From contig CM060731.1 in assembly GCA_030704615.1 (NCBI GenBank), forward strand, positions 23,934,001-23,998,000: a DNA stretch of 64,000 nt, read 5' to 3'. The position numbers and the translations under genes are program-made. Under the pieces are notes generated by a model. The model ran no database searches and had not been told where the DNA came from. It worked only from the letters and a program-made list of their open reading frames with translations. The DNA is from Takakia lepidozioides. Taxonomy: Eukaryota; Streptophyta; Takakiopsida; Takakiales; Takakiaceae. This document shows positions 34,900-47,420 of the stretch, one piece after another; positions within the stretch are counted from its first letter, which is position 1; each line of letters opens with the position of its first letter.

Positions 34900-35399
34900 A
34901 GCAAGAACATGAACAAGAACTAAAGTCTTAGACTAAAGCTAAAACTAAAGCTCTCCTCCCAACCATAGAAGCCACCATCATACTCTTACACTTAGACTAG
35001 TGGCTTCACCCCCGAGCTTGTACAAGAAGGTCTCTAGAAAGTCCTACTTGGTCACTTCCACTATGGTGACCATCCACCTTCTAACCATTCACCTTCTAAA
35101 GGTGAGTTAAACAAGATAGTCTCTTAGACTTTTAACCTTTTGGCCTTCAAGACTCTTAGTCTTCTAGATATGTTTAATTACTTCCAACACTTGTGAGCTC
35201 TCGATTTCGCTCATGACCCTCTCCTAGCTGTTGTTCTTAGTCATAGCATTCCTCCTCATCCTCTTGGATGGTTTTCTCTCCGTTAAAAGTACTCTGGGTT
35301 CGTCCCTCACCATCAGGTGTGTTTGCCTTATGGCCCCACAGGGATTTATTTTTTCCCCTCTCATAATAAAATATCCAGATTTATTCAAAAAAAAAAAAA
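34900..35399 (+). repeat. Probable poly(A)-tailed retroposon 3' end
   Basis: The sequence finishes with AATAAAATATCCAGATTTATTC and a 13-base A run (35387-35399), which looks like a polyadenylation signal followed by a tail. The body has CT-rich, low-coding sequence like a LINE or processed transcript 3' region. I found no matching TSD upstream, so its start is unknown. Confidence 0.35.
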
Positions 35400-36208
35400 G
35401 GTGAAAAAACATAAAATGCAGTATGGGACCCACCCTAGGAATGACTACAAAGAGGTATAACCAAATCTTGTCCAAAAACTAGAAAGACATGAGAAGGCTG
35501 CCAACAAAAACAGGAGGCATGGGCATGTGGAATTTGAGCTCAATTGGCTCAGCCATTTAAGAATTTCCATAAGAATATTGGTGAAATTGTTTCCTACTCT
35601 GCAAAGGTTGCAGAAACTTTTCATTGCTCACAAAAATGATATAACATTGCAATTTCGAAGGCCAAATGTCAGGAAAGTTTAGTCAAAGGCCGGGGATGAT
35701 GTTTACAACATGATTAACCAGTGAACTTTATAGATCTCGGCAAAGTCTTACTTATAGATGAAAAGGTAGTAGGAGGTTCAGAATTTGCTATAAAAGCTGT
35801 TGGGTTCACAATGAATTTTCTTGTGTAGAATGTAGAATTTTCCTAACAGTAAAGCAGGAGACGCAGAAAATGAGAGATTCTTAAGCACAGACTAGACATG
35901 TATGGGCAGAATCCCTAGCAGGCGACAGAAAGGAATTTGCTTGAGCGACGGGAAGAAGCCGCACATCGGATCTCAATTATTAAATTTCCCACAAACATAA
36001 GCTCCTAGATGAGAGTCCAGGGTCCAGGGAGTGAGGATGGGAGCACACTGAGGTGAAACTGATCAGCAAATCTGCCTTGTCTAATAATGAGCATTCCAAC
36101 GACAGCGACCTCTGAAACAGGACTCAGCTAGGCAGTGGGTTGCTGCAACTCCTGATTGATCATATGATCTCCAGGTACGTCAACCATGCTTGGTGGGAGA
36201 AGGGGAAG
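35400..36208. other. Spacer downstream of the first 4CL-like gene
   Basis: No gene is recognised. The part nearest 36208 must hold the 3' UTR of the minus-strand ligase gene. I could not fix a poly(A) site. Confidence 0.4.
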
Positions 36209-39200
36209 TTAGAGTTTGGAAGCTGACAGCTGGGTGAGCTCTCTTCGTAGAATTTTTCCTGAGGCAGATTTGGGAATAGCTTCTATGAATGTGACTCGCC
36301 GCAGCTTTTTGTAAGGTGCCACCTGCACATCCTCCGACCAGTCACAACTGTAGATCTCCATTCGCAAGTCAACCAAATGTTATAGAGGATACGTCGGACA
36401 CTACATTTATCGGTTGGATGCTTAAGCATCCCTACGAGATACGATAGTAATACCACCAGCTACTTGACATTTGAAAGCAGACAAGCTCACAGAAGTGGGC
36501 AGAGATATAGAGAGGATGTATTACAGTTTTTCCTATCTTTCCATACCTTTCCCCAGTAGAAGAAAAATCTCACCTGTTCAGCAACAAAGTCTATGACTTC
36601 TTGTTCTGTTACTGGAGACCCTGGACTTCGAACAACATAAGCCACTGGTATTTGGCCAGCTTCTTCGTGGGGAAACCTGATGTACCAGCCCACCATTTTG
36701 TGAGAGCAACTAAATTCATTTCATTGTTGAGAATCAATCGTCAACTCTGCAGGGATCCACATCATACACCCTGAGCAGATCAATAATCAACCGACATGCA
36801 ACCGTCAATTTCTAGTTTGACACAATCACTCTGTTATTTCATCCCCAGTTAAGGGACTAGACGGTCGATCATCCGAGCGACAGCCACCTCAGATGTTGAG
36901 TGCGCCTAGGAGTTTTGGCAGAGTCACGGAGTGTGTAATAGTGAGCTTTGAGCTTTCCCCTTTTTACGATCCGTGGACATGGTCTAGGACTGTCAAAACT
37001 ATCTGAAAAATGAATTTTGGTCAAATAACTACGCACCCTCAAAGCAACATCAGAAGCATAAAGACACTTACGGGACAACAGCAGAATCAAGAATCGACGG
37101 ATGTGAGATCAATATCGCCTCCAACTCTGCTGGAGCAACCTGTAGAAGCAAGAGTCATTTCTGTTCAAATCAATTACCAGAGACACAAAGCTCCCTATAA
37201 AGGTTCAAAGGGAGATATATAGTTCTCCGAGGACTTCCCATGAAAACAAAGAGGTCTGGAGTGCCAATAATTACCTGAAAGCCTTTATATTTAATGAGTT
37301 CCTTGATGCGGTCCACCACATAGAGGCGGCCCTCGTTATCAAAATAAACCAGATCTCCTGTGTGCAACCACCCTTCCCTGTCGATTGTTGCTGCTGTGGC
37401 CTCTGCATTGTTTAGATACCCTGCATTCATGATTCACTCTGAAAGTGTAAGTCCACTGAACATTGAAGACACGGAAAATAGAAAGCCTTCCAAGTGTGAG
37501 ACGGACATCCAGTGGAACTGATGTGTAATCCATTATAGAGCCCGGGTCCAGAACCTGATATACCACGTTTTGAGCATGTAGGCAAATCGTAGAACTTCCA
37601 CGAGTTTCTCACAGTTCTGCCCTTATGCATGGTCCTTCAATGGTTGTGTGCCCAAGTTTGCACCGTCAGGTTAACCATATGCCACTGAACCATCCAGTGC
37701 CACTGAACCCTACCTAGATGATTTTGGGCACTTAAAAAGTGTCTTTGAAACTGTCTTAAGTACTAAATGCCAGTCCATATCTGTACTACTTGGAAAAGAG
37801 ACTGCAGGAAGGGACTGCAACAAACCTTCGTAATGTTCACTTTCTCTCCATCACAGTTTTTGTAGCAAAATAGCAAATTATACTGCAGGCATATGCATGG
37901 ATGGTACCTTGCATATTTTGATGACCCCGCATCCAAAGCTCGCCCGTGCGGTTGGGAGAAAGGGGTCGCCCAGTCTCCACGTCCACCACCATAGCTTCAG
38001 TATTGCTCACCAGCCACCCTGCTGAACCATAATCTGACTTAGGATCATGCATCTCCTTACTGAAAATGTGTGTGGTTGTGCCCATGGCTGTTGATTCGGT
38101 GAGTCCATAACCCTGACATTGACAGGTATTGACCTGTAGATGAGGTGAGATTGCACAAAATTCCTCCCTCTTTTTTATAAACGATCAATTCCCCCGCGAA
38201 ATAGTGGACAGAACTTGTGTAACAGGAGAAAGCTTAGATTCTGAACTGATTTGCAGTCTCCCGTGCCATCGGCGTGCCTACAAGCCATGCCATGGAAGAC
38301 ACTAAAATCCTTGGCAATTCAATCTAGGCTTTGCACCATGCACTGGAAGTCTTGTAGAAGCAGGGATAATTAGTACTGTGGAGCCAACCTGTCCAGTTGG
38401 AAATTAAGAAGCAAGATCTGGAATGCAAATAATAGACAAGAACAGACCTGATTGACTGCTACTGTGGGAAAACGTTCGGAACATTTCTCCATAAGTTCCT
38501 TCCCGAGGGGTGCCGCCCCAGAGCTGATGGTCCTGAGCGAGCTTAGATCGTACTTGCTGACCACGTCTAATTTGGTGAGTGCTAAGACGATTGGTGGAAC
38601 CACAGGAATGCCTGTAACCCGGAATCGCTGGATGGCCTCGAGCATTTCAAGGAATCCAAATTTCGGCATTATCACTGAGGTAACCCCCCGCCGTAGCTCG
38701 GCACAGGCTACTAGTGCTAAGCCATACACATGAAAGAAAGGAACCGTGCAAAGAAGGACTTCATCCTCTAGTACGTCTTCGAATTCATGGATGCCATCAA
38801 CTATAACCTGGGCAGCAATGAAGTTTCTGTGAGAGAGAATCACACCCTTGCTTACTCCTGTAGTGCCAGAAGAATAAAGCAGTGCTGCAGTATCGCTCTG
38901 TCGGATGTGCACCCTTGGTGCTTTGCTGGGATCTGCCGCCAGAAGCTTTGAGAATGGAGTAAATGAGAGACCAGCGACAGACTCGATAGTTGTATCTCCC
39001 AACAGGACGAGGGGGAGACTCCTGATGCCCTCCAATTTATTCGTCAACTCTGGTATGGTAATAATGAAGCAGGCTCCCGAGTCCCGCGCTTGCTTTGTAA
39101 TTTCTACTCGTGTGTTTAGAGGGTTCAAGGTGGTAATCACCGCACCCATGGAGGCAATTGCCATAAATATCACTGGAAAGTAGATGGAGTTGCCCAGCAG

Positions 39201-39482
39201 GACAAGGACCACGCTGCCTTGGCGCACACCCAGCTCTTGCAGGCCTGCAGCCACTGAACGCATGCTTTGAATCACTTCTCCAAACGTGAGACTTTCTCCA
39301 GTCTCCGCATGTATGAAGGCCATCTTCTTCGCAAAAGTGGGATCCCCAGCACTCCCTGAGAGCATGTACGTCACTAAATCCAAGTCAGGACGCTGCGGAA
39401 AATTGATCTCCGGCCGCAAGCTGCGATATATGCCATCTCTGCCATACCCACTTCGTTCCATTCTCAAACCGTCGAGCTCCAT
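36209..39482 (-). CDS. Peroxisomal 4-coumarate:CoA ligase-like enzyme, copy 1
   Basis: Six exons join in frame on the minus strand: 39482-38448, 38112-37908, 37420-37275, 37139-37072, 36676-36574 and 36322-36209, all with GT-AG introns, giving 556 aa. The ATG at 39482 precedes [20 protein letters not shown]; a second Met six residues later is possible. The AMP-binding motif [10 protein letters not shown] starts at residue 204, then [22 protein letters not shown], the hinge [13 protein letters not shown] and [13 protein letters not shown] with the catalytic Lys. The protein ends in SKL, a classic peroxisomal signal. Family enzymes activate hydroxycinnamates, fatty acids or jasmonate precursors to CoA esters via an adenylate. 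True 4CLs have a different box II and no SKL, so I favour the 4CL-like/OPCL clade; substrate unknown. Intron phases match copy 2. Confidence 0.93.
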
Positions 39483-41470
39483 CTTGAAAAATGGAGAGAT
39501 AAACACCCTGCCAAGATATGAAGCTTCGAAGTTGCGGAGTGCACCAAGGTAGCCTTGTGTGCTATTTCACAACTGCCAGTTGGTGAGACAAATCTGCATG
39601 GTGGGTCATGGCGGCTTGCAGGTCAGCATCATTAATCTCCAGGGGAGGTAAGCCTCAACAACTGCAGCAAGCTCTGTGCGTGCCGCCATCCAGATTTCTC
39701 TTTTCTCTTTTACTGCTCACACAAGTTGAAGTGGTCCGGAAATAATTTGAGTTGAACCAGCCAATGGACATCATTTTGAGAACCAACCGGCTAATAAGTG
39801 GGTTGGGGAGTCGGTTGCTTCCCCTTAATGGTAATTAGAATAGTCAATTTCCTATGTAAACTTCCTCGATAAATTTCCTAAGGTTATATTATTACTCGGA
39901 AATTCCTCGAAACCACTCGGCTAGCATGCTACAACTGGCTGCCGGTTCTCCCCGTTGGTAGATGTCACAACCGGCCTTTACAATTTTGACTTCACACTGC
40001 ACCCTTCACTATGCGACAAAACAAAGCAATGGCAGCACATTGCACCTGCACTAGATAACAGCGTCTCGCAGGTAGCACAAGGGGCTGCCCAGTGCGATCA
40101 ACAGTAATACGACCTGCTTTCAAACTTTTTGTTGATCCAGAGCTACTATCTTCCTAAGCTCAGTCCAAAGCAATAGGACCTTTCATAAGTTCTAATTATG
40201 AAGATGCCTCTTTAACTACTCTTTTACTTATGTGGGGTTTGAATTTTGAACGGATACATTTTGCTAGTCTACGCTACAATATGCAAACTATATATAACTT
40301 GGAGTCTCCTCAAGGGGGGGCAATAGCGGCAAGCTGAAGTAGTTAGCTACGCCAGCTACGGCGGAGTTGGTTGAAAGTTGCACACACGTTGCTATTCAAA
40401 GAGTTGAGCCGTAATAAGTACCCAAGAACTGTTCGGGACAAATTGATGTTCAAGGAAATCGAGAGAAAATGGAGGGAGAAAGAAGGCTGCAGAGTTTCGT
40501 TGGTAGGTAGTGTATTTGATCAAGCAACCTTGTGGGCGTCGCCCCTGTACCGATCGTAGGTCTGCAGCTGAAAAATGGCCAGAAATTTTGGAGAGAGGGA
40601 CAAAACAATCGTAAAATTTGTGATCCGATGTACCACAAACTTAACGGTCCGTTTCAAGCGGGAGCTGTGAACCAGAATTTGAAGCGGCTGATATGGACGT
40701 GAACCGGTTGGTGTGTTCATCCGGCTTCTCGCTCGATTGGCTGCTTGATTCTTGTGCATGAAGAATACAAAGGACTGCTAGTCATGTTCATCAAAGTCGC
40801 TTGATACAGGAAGCTCATGAGCATCAAAATGCAAACTCAGTTGACAATTTATCTATTACGACATAGAGATATCAAGAACTATGACTAGAAAGAGAAACTA
40901 CATCACCTAGAATTACTAAGAAGAACAGTAGGGACATCGTCTATTGTTATAAGCCAATTGATACCACCACTTCGAGCTACTATCGATGTGAAATGCGATA
41001 GCAGACTTCTGGGAAGGAAGATGAAGCGTTGCAATTCCATAACGAGAATGAACCTGAATCTGAGATGCGTCACGATCTTCAAGTATTACATCTACGGTGC
41101 ATGTGAGGAAATCTGATGAAGACAAGAACCAAGAATCAATTTATATCAAGAATCAATTTTGGGTTTTCCGAGTATTACTCTCACATCCGGTGAAGTCAAA
41201 TCCTTGGTACTTCAAACTTGAAATATATTTTACATCCTGTAAATATTCTTGTGATTTATGATCCGTCTCGCTTTTCCCAAATATTCATGCTCCTTCTCCC
41301 TTTTCTCCTGACAGATTCCTTGCACTTCGATATTTGTGTCTTGGCTGTAACTGGGTTAATCCCTCTCAATATATCCATATTCGGCTGGTTTCGTGCTAAC
41401 TAGTGAAATGACTTCTTGTAACAGAACTTTGCACTTGTTAATCATCAAAAACCCAACTGGTAAGTTAAAC
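39483..41470. other. Intergenic spacer between ligase copy 1 and the ERD7-type gene
   Basis: About 2 kb with no recognised gene. The end near 39483 should hold the promoter and 5' UTR of the minus-strand ligase. A short plus-strand open frame near 40370-40560 is unsupported. Confidence 0.4.
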
Positions 41471-41800
41471 GAAATTGAGCATCAGTTTGAACTCTAATCT
41501 AGGCAAGCATGCAGTTTCAAGAGAAGCTTGCACCATTTGATAGACTTTCTAAATGTACAGAACGGAGCATGGGCAAACGTTACTATGTAAACTTCACGAT
41601 CGTCTAAAATTGTTTTTGCTAGAACAAAAACCCAATACATGAAATTGGGCATCAGCTTGAACTCTAATCTAGGCAAGCATGCAGCTTCAAGAGAAGCTTG
41701 CACCATTTGATAGACTTTTAAATGTACAGAACGGAGCATGGGCAAACGTTACTATGAAAACTTCACGGTCGTCTAAAATTGTTTTTGCCAGAACATCAAG
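41471..41800. repeat. Two-copy tandem repeat, 170-bp unit
   Basis: Copies begin at 41471 and 41641 with GAAATTG(A/G)GCATCAG and stay about 95% alike through AGGCAAGCATGCAG, CACCATTTGATAGACTTT and GTCTAAAATTGTTTTTGC. The second copy ends about 30 bp before the stop codon of the ERD7-type gene, so its 3' UTR probably contains this duplication. Confidence 0.93.
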
Positions 41801-41829
41801 TACCCTGTCGCATCCAGGTAAATCATCAA

Positions 41830-44800
41830 TCACTTTCCCTTCCCTGCGCCTATAGCTGCTTTTGCTGCAGATTTTATCAGCCCGGTCTTTGAAAGTCCAT
41901 TTTTCCCAGGTTGCAAGGCTTTGCGCAGTTTAGAAATAGTCCATGCTGTAGCAAACGCATGCCCGGCAGTTGCCATAGTCTCCTCTGACACTTTCCCAGC
42001 TTCCTCCCCATACCTGTAGAATGCAAGCCAGGAAATTAAACGTCGTCTACGGCGCAAGACTTCTAAAACAGTTAAAACTAAGTACTACTGTCATTTCCCC
42101 AGGGAATAGATTTCAGCGAAGCTCTATGCAGAACACCAATGCCTTGGAAAGCATATGGAAGATAGATCACTCCAGCAGTTAGAACATTGCTCGCACATAC
42201 GTCTAGTACTTCAATCAGAGACAGAGCTGACTGAAATTACTTTGTCAGGGTCTAAAAATAAGAGGAAAATTCAGTAATCCGATAGGTTTCAAAGTAGACA
42301 TCAGATGGAGATTGTAGATGTGTGTTCTAACCTGTGAGAGACAACGTTCTGCGTCATCAAGGACGATGATTGCATAATGTCCGTGCCTGCTTTCTCCACA
42401 GCATCAAACAGTTTTCCTGTTGTTCATCCCACACAACCGCCCCCCTTGTCAGGCCTCCAGAACAATTTTAGATTTCTAGGTGCATCAAAATCGATTTGCA
42501 AACTGTCATCTGTACGGCCATGAGCATAGCAAATTTTAGGAAGGGCTGGGAGAGAGTATAATAAAGCACAGGATTTATCAGGTGACACTTACCGAAAGCA
42601 TCGAGAGAAACTAGGGCCACCTCTCCAGGCAGCAGCTTGAAAAACTTTTTACCAGTCTTGGAACTAATCACAGCACCAGAGAAGAAGCCAGTAGTCCTCA
42701 CAACACCCGATAACACACTTCCAGCTAACTTTTCTGTCGCTCTTGACATACTCCTTGCCCTGCATTAGTCACATCAAAACCAAGACTCAAACATTACCAT
42801 CCATACCGAATAATGGCAAATGCTCACATCAGTGGCATGACATAAAACGTAAGATAGAGAAGATGCACCAGCCCCACTGGCCAGAGAGAATAGAAAGGAG
42901 AAATACCTGCTAAGGTTGCGGAGTGTTCGAGGGCTGATTTGGCTGGGCTTATCCCTGGACTTCATCTTACTCTTCATGTAAATACTTCCATTCTCGAGCT
43001 GTGCCACAGTTGAATCTCTGACCCAGAAAATACCCCTTATGATATGGCCTGTACCCATAGCAATGCCTCTGGCCATACTGGTGCCATAGTCATCCACATT
43101 CGGAGCCATAGTCGTCCAAAAGTCTGCCTGGTTTTGCTCTGAAATCTGGACATAAATCAAATACCAATGTAAATTGATGTCAATCACAAATACCCAATGT
43201 GAACTCACCATTCCACAGTCCTCTTCCTCAACCGCATCGCTCAAACTCTCTCTAAGCTCTGCTATCTCCCATACTGTTCCTAGTGTTTCCCTGTGCATCT
43301 GCTGTCTACACCCAATACTGGAGAGCTTGTCCCTAGTCTTCCCACATCTGGTGTTCATGCCCCAAAAACCAAAAACATGAAGTTCTTAGCAAAAACAGGC
43401 TTCAGAGGGATGGCAAATTCCAGGCACGATGTGATGAAGAAGAAAGGTTGTGGTATGGCAATGATCTCTTACATGTGGCAAAATTCTCTTAAGTTTCCTG
43501 ATGCACGTGAAAACCGAAATTTTACTAGGAGAAAGCTCCTGGACCGACTTGTTTTTTAGGGGGCTTTGTAGGGTGTAGGCCAAAGAATTACGAAACTGAA
43601 TTTGACATGAGCACTTCTCTTGATTTCATATGCCATTGGCTTCCCCCAAGGACAGATAGAACGTTTGTGAAGATGTTATGGCTCCAATGTACAAGCAGAA
43701 AGGGTTTGTACTTCTCGACTAGAATGCCCTCCTTCCCCAGATTGGTCAGCTCATGGAAATTGACTGACGAAATCGTGCAAACACCACATTCTGCAAAACT
43801 CGTTCCTTTTACGCATTTACCAACACGACTCTACAGTCCAGACAAACAAAGAAGTACCTAAAGTAAAGTTTCATGGATAGATGCATCACACCTTCTTCCC
43901 GTCACTGGAGACTACTTCCTCTGGAACAACCATACCACCGAACTTCCCAGACCGACCCCCATCAGCACTTGGAACTCTCTGATCACCTCCCACCATCTCT
44001 TCTTTCTGCTTGTCACCATGGACAAGAGTAGGGCTAGAGAAGCAACTGTACTGTACTAGCAATCTATCAAGCTCTGCAAGTGCCCCCTCGTGTCCAGATA
44101 CTGGAAATGTAACTCCGTAACTCAAAGTTTCACTACCATTGTTTGCAGACCCTGCCGAACCTGTTTCCTGTGTACAATAAAGAGACCAGCGTTAGCGAAG
44201 TAGTGGACAGATCTCTAGCAGAATGCAGAAGAAATCAACTTTAGGAGGACAAAGCTTAAAATGCGTGACATGTCAAGTCGAGTGAGGGTTATATATGGTT
44301 TGACAACGGTTTCTAGCAATCGATCAATATTGTCCCATCTTCACCAGTTGCTTCTTCGAGAAAGCGTAGATCACCTAAACTTGCTCAATTAATGGGTCAC
44401 CAACGTGGTCTGTGGACAACCCTAAGTCAAATTCTGAGATGAATCCCCCATCGGACTCCACATTTCCAGCATAGTCGATGCAAATTTCCCGTTGGCCGCC
44501 CAGATCTGTGTCAGTTTCCAGAATTTACAAAGCACATGGCTCTAGGAGAATGCAACTTTGTTCGCAAGGCAACCAATACGAAAACGACACCAGATTAAAT
44601 TTCGAAGCATACCTCCCTGGCAGAGACACTGTCCTCCCTCTCCAGTCCAGCAGGTGGCGCCCGAAAAGTAAAGAAATAGTGGGAAGGATCAAGCTTCACG
44701 GTGGGTTCATCCTTCACCAGTGGCCATTGAAGGTTCTCTCCCACACGGACCAGAGCTACAATTCCATTTCCCTGCTGGTTGATTCGGACTACAGAAAAAT

Positions 44801-45254
44801 CGCCTGAACCTAAATGGGGACTCTCCTGCTCATCGATCAAGTGCACCATGGCGCCCGGAATTCGAACCAAAACTTCTTCGGACGTTTCAACTGACTCAGC
44901 CTCTGCCCCGTTCTGTTCTTCGCCCAATGAACTCATCGTTGAATTTCTCCGAGGAAGCTGGACAGGCCTCTCGGTGTTTCTGGCGCCGCTTTCAGCAGTG
45001 TACTGCGTGACTGCTGGACCGTGACTCACGTAAGGATTACTCGAGTCTCCCTGCAGAGACTGCGACCTAGCCATTCCCTTCCGATTAGAAGGGTAAGAAT
45101 TTGGATTACCACTTGCATACTCGGGGGACTCATATCTGCCATTATTATTTTCTTTCTGCTGTGCGGTGCTCCCCATCCATTTGTCCGACCCAATCATGAA
45201 CGGTTGAGAGGCTGGGCTGCTCTCCCCGCCAATGTGCTTCTTCAGCCACTGCAT
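41830..45254 (-). CDS. Senescence/dehydration-associated protein, ERD7 type
   Basis: Six minus-strand exons join in frame: 45254-44613, 44167-43892, 43145-42907, 42759-42593, 42416-42332 and 42013-41830, giving about 530 aa. Residues 1-110 are polar and probably disordered. The N-terminal part of the senescence domain follows (VLVRIPGAMVHLIDEQ, NLQWPLVKDEPTVKLDPSHY). The C-terminal part reads FWTTMAPNVDDYGTSMARGI, TGHIIRGIFWVRD, TTGFFSGAVISSKTGKKFF, LPGEVALVSLDAFGK and a Gly/Ala/Lys-rich end. Arabidopsis ERD7 and relatives bind membrane lipids, act in cold and drought membrane remodelling and associate with lipid droplets. The length is somewhat above the ~450 aa of Arabidopsis ERD7. An extra 90-nt in-phase exon (43298-43209), ending at a perfect GTGAGT donor, may be included, giving 560 aa. 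Confidence 0.92.
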
Positions 45255-46860
45255 TGCTCAGTGTATACTTTTGCGGAAGAAATTCTAAGAGATTGATTGT
45301 AACAGAATCTTGAGCTTTCTCTAGCTCCGAGAAAGAGAAAGAAACAAAGAAATAGAGCAAATCCGCAACTCCCACAGAGAGAATGGCGAACTGAACTTGC
45401 TATGCGCTCTCGTGCTTGCAGATAACAAAGAGAGAATGAAAACCCAACTCCAGATCGCATACAAGTAGGACTATGTCGGCGATTAGACAAAGAGGGACTG
45501 GAATCCTTGCGAGGAGCTGTGCACACGGCTACACACGCGGTCGGTTGCAAGAACGCGTGCGTTGTGGAAAGATCAGCGGATTTTGTCGGTCGGTTTCCCG
45601 CAGTAGCGCACGACACTTGGCAAGCGATATCTCGTCTACACGTGGCACTTCATCTGGAAGTGTGAACCAATCTCAGAACGAAACGTGAACCCGGCCACGC
45701 AAGTATCACGCTCTGGGCCCCTGCTACTTACACGTGTTCTTCCTTTGCCATGTCATCAGCTTCACATTCCGGTTTTGCCACACGAGGGAAAAGTTGTCCG
45801 CTTTCAAGCAAACCGGGTGTACCTGGTGATCCTGGGTTCAATCCTTCCACCGTCCATTGGCCCCTTGATGCGTTAAAGCATTATTTTATTTTATTTCTGA
45901 TGAAAAACACCTGGGAGCGACAGATCACAAATCAGGCCCCGTGATAGTGAGAGGAGAAAATAACCTCTTTCATAGTAACCGTGCCATGGAGACTGAGAAA
46001 TGGGACACCGCCAAGGGAAGGGGAAAAGAAAAGTATACCACCCATCTAGTAGCAGGATTTGACCCCAGAGTCATCTGGGTGGCACTCAGTGCTGTTAGTA
46101 GCAAACTGGATTTTGCCTCACAAGGATTTAAGGATATGACCAACCAAATAAGGCTTTGTAGAACAGATCATTGTATGGATGAAATTTGTCCATTTCTGGT
46201 TCAGATGAGATATGAAAAAATGTAAAAATCAAATTTGGTTCACATGTGAGAAAGTAACATATGATATGAACACCCCAGTCCCAAGAATTTTTTGGCAAAA
46301 CTGTAAACCTCCGTCCACGTAAAGGCTCATAATTTGCGAAAAAATTCAGATCATGAAAATGTACTTTCAGGTTGGTAAACTCCACCTCAAAAACTTTGAG
46401 AGTTATCCACATTAGAAGTTGATTGTAACACTTTAGACACACGGCCACACATACTGCAACCACCCATAAATACATGGGTTGCGAGTAACTAGACATAACC
46501 AAGTGACAACTCCACAAAATTCTCATTTCACATCCGAAATCCAAATTGCTTAACCTCATCAATGCAAGCACGTTCCAAGGTAGTCCACCGGACCACACTA
46601 TACCCCCATGGCTATTATCGTGTGTATGCTCCCAAAAGGCACCGGTGCCTTTGCCTACCAAGAAACAAGAAAATATGACCCAATCATACATGCGCTCCGT
46701 CAGCGAGGCTAGAATACGGCACCTCTGATAGCCATCACTATAGGTTGTCAGGGGCGGCGCTCATACCCATAATATCCAAGGTTTGAAAGATAATCTCAAA
46801 CTACCACCCAAATACACTACATCCGAGTAACCTTGCAAAGGAAAGACTTCATCTAAGTTC
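45255..46860. other. Upstream region of the ERD7-type gene and unassigned spacer
   Basis: The first ~250 bp should hold the 5' UTR and promoter of the ERD7-type gene. Near 45825-45845, CTGGGTTCAATCC matches a pol III B box and is followed by a T/A-rich end, so a SINE remnant is possible, but no A box was found. A 187-codon minus-strand open frame at 46128-46691 has no recognised similarity and may be chance. Confidence 0.35.
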
Positions 46861-46863
46861 TTT

Positions 46864-47420
46864 TTAAACACTACTCCTTTTTCTTTGGTACCTTATAAGT
46901 ACCAAATGATTATTTTTACAGCACCCCAATGTTTTTCTCCTGGATTGCTCAGATATTGTGCACACTGCTCCAACAACATATGATATGTTTGGTCTTGTAC
47001 ATACCATAACAAACATAAGGCTTCCTACTGCGCTATGATATGGAACACATTCCATAGCTTTCTTTTCTTCCAGGGTTTAGGACTGTCTTCCTATGATAAC
47101 TTCAATCCAGTTTCCAATGGAGTAGATATAGGTTTACATGTATCCATGTTGTATATCTGAATGAGCCCATCTACATATATTTCATGTGATATTAAAATTG
47201 TGCCCTCTTCTCTGTTTCTTTTAATTTGTAACCCTAGGCAATAATATATGTCACCAAGATCCATTATCTCAAACTCGGATTCTTCTTGTAAAAGACCTTT
47301 GGAGTCATTACTAACCAATCTGCATGTGTCTGGGTTGAAGAGGCAATGAGCTTTAAGCCGTGTGGGCATCATTTTGATATTGCTCCCTGGGTGCGGACCA
47401 CCGGCTCCCCATACCCCCAT
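46864..47420 (-). pseudogene. Ty1/Copia reverse transcriptase fragment
   Basis: The minus strand reads EFEIMDLGDIYYCLGLQIKR, HEIYVDGLIQIYNMDTCKPI and STPLETGLKLS, then after a break YHSAVGSLMFVMVCTRPNIS. These are the end of the Copia reverse transcriptase and the connection to RNase H. There are at least two disabling breaks and no LTRs. It precedes, in the polyprotein order, the region preserved at 7047-7571, but the two pieces are 39 kb apart and need not come from one element. Confidence 0.88.

Noticed and set aside
37427-37630. Minus-strand frames between ligase exons 2 and 3
   Set aside because: They lie in the 487-bp intron; exon lengths and phases on both sides match copy 2 without them.
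38370-38447. Read-through of ligase copy 1 exon 1 to an early stop
   Set aside because: The frame passes a CAG|GTCTGT donor; the extra residues match nothing, while splicing to 38112 restores GYGLTEST.
45750-45905. Possible SINE from a B-box match
   Set aside because: Only the B box is convincing; there is no A box at proper spacing, no tail and no target duplication, so it is mentioned only within the spacer entry.
46128-46691. A 187-codon open frame on the minus strand
   Set aside because: No motif, odd Trp/Phe/Cys/His-rich composition, no splice context and no family resemblance. Length alone is weak evidence in a 64-kb window.
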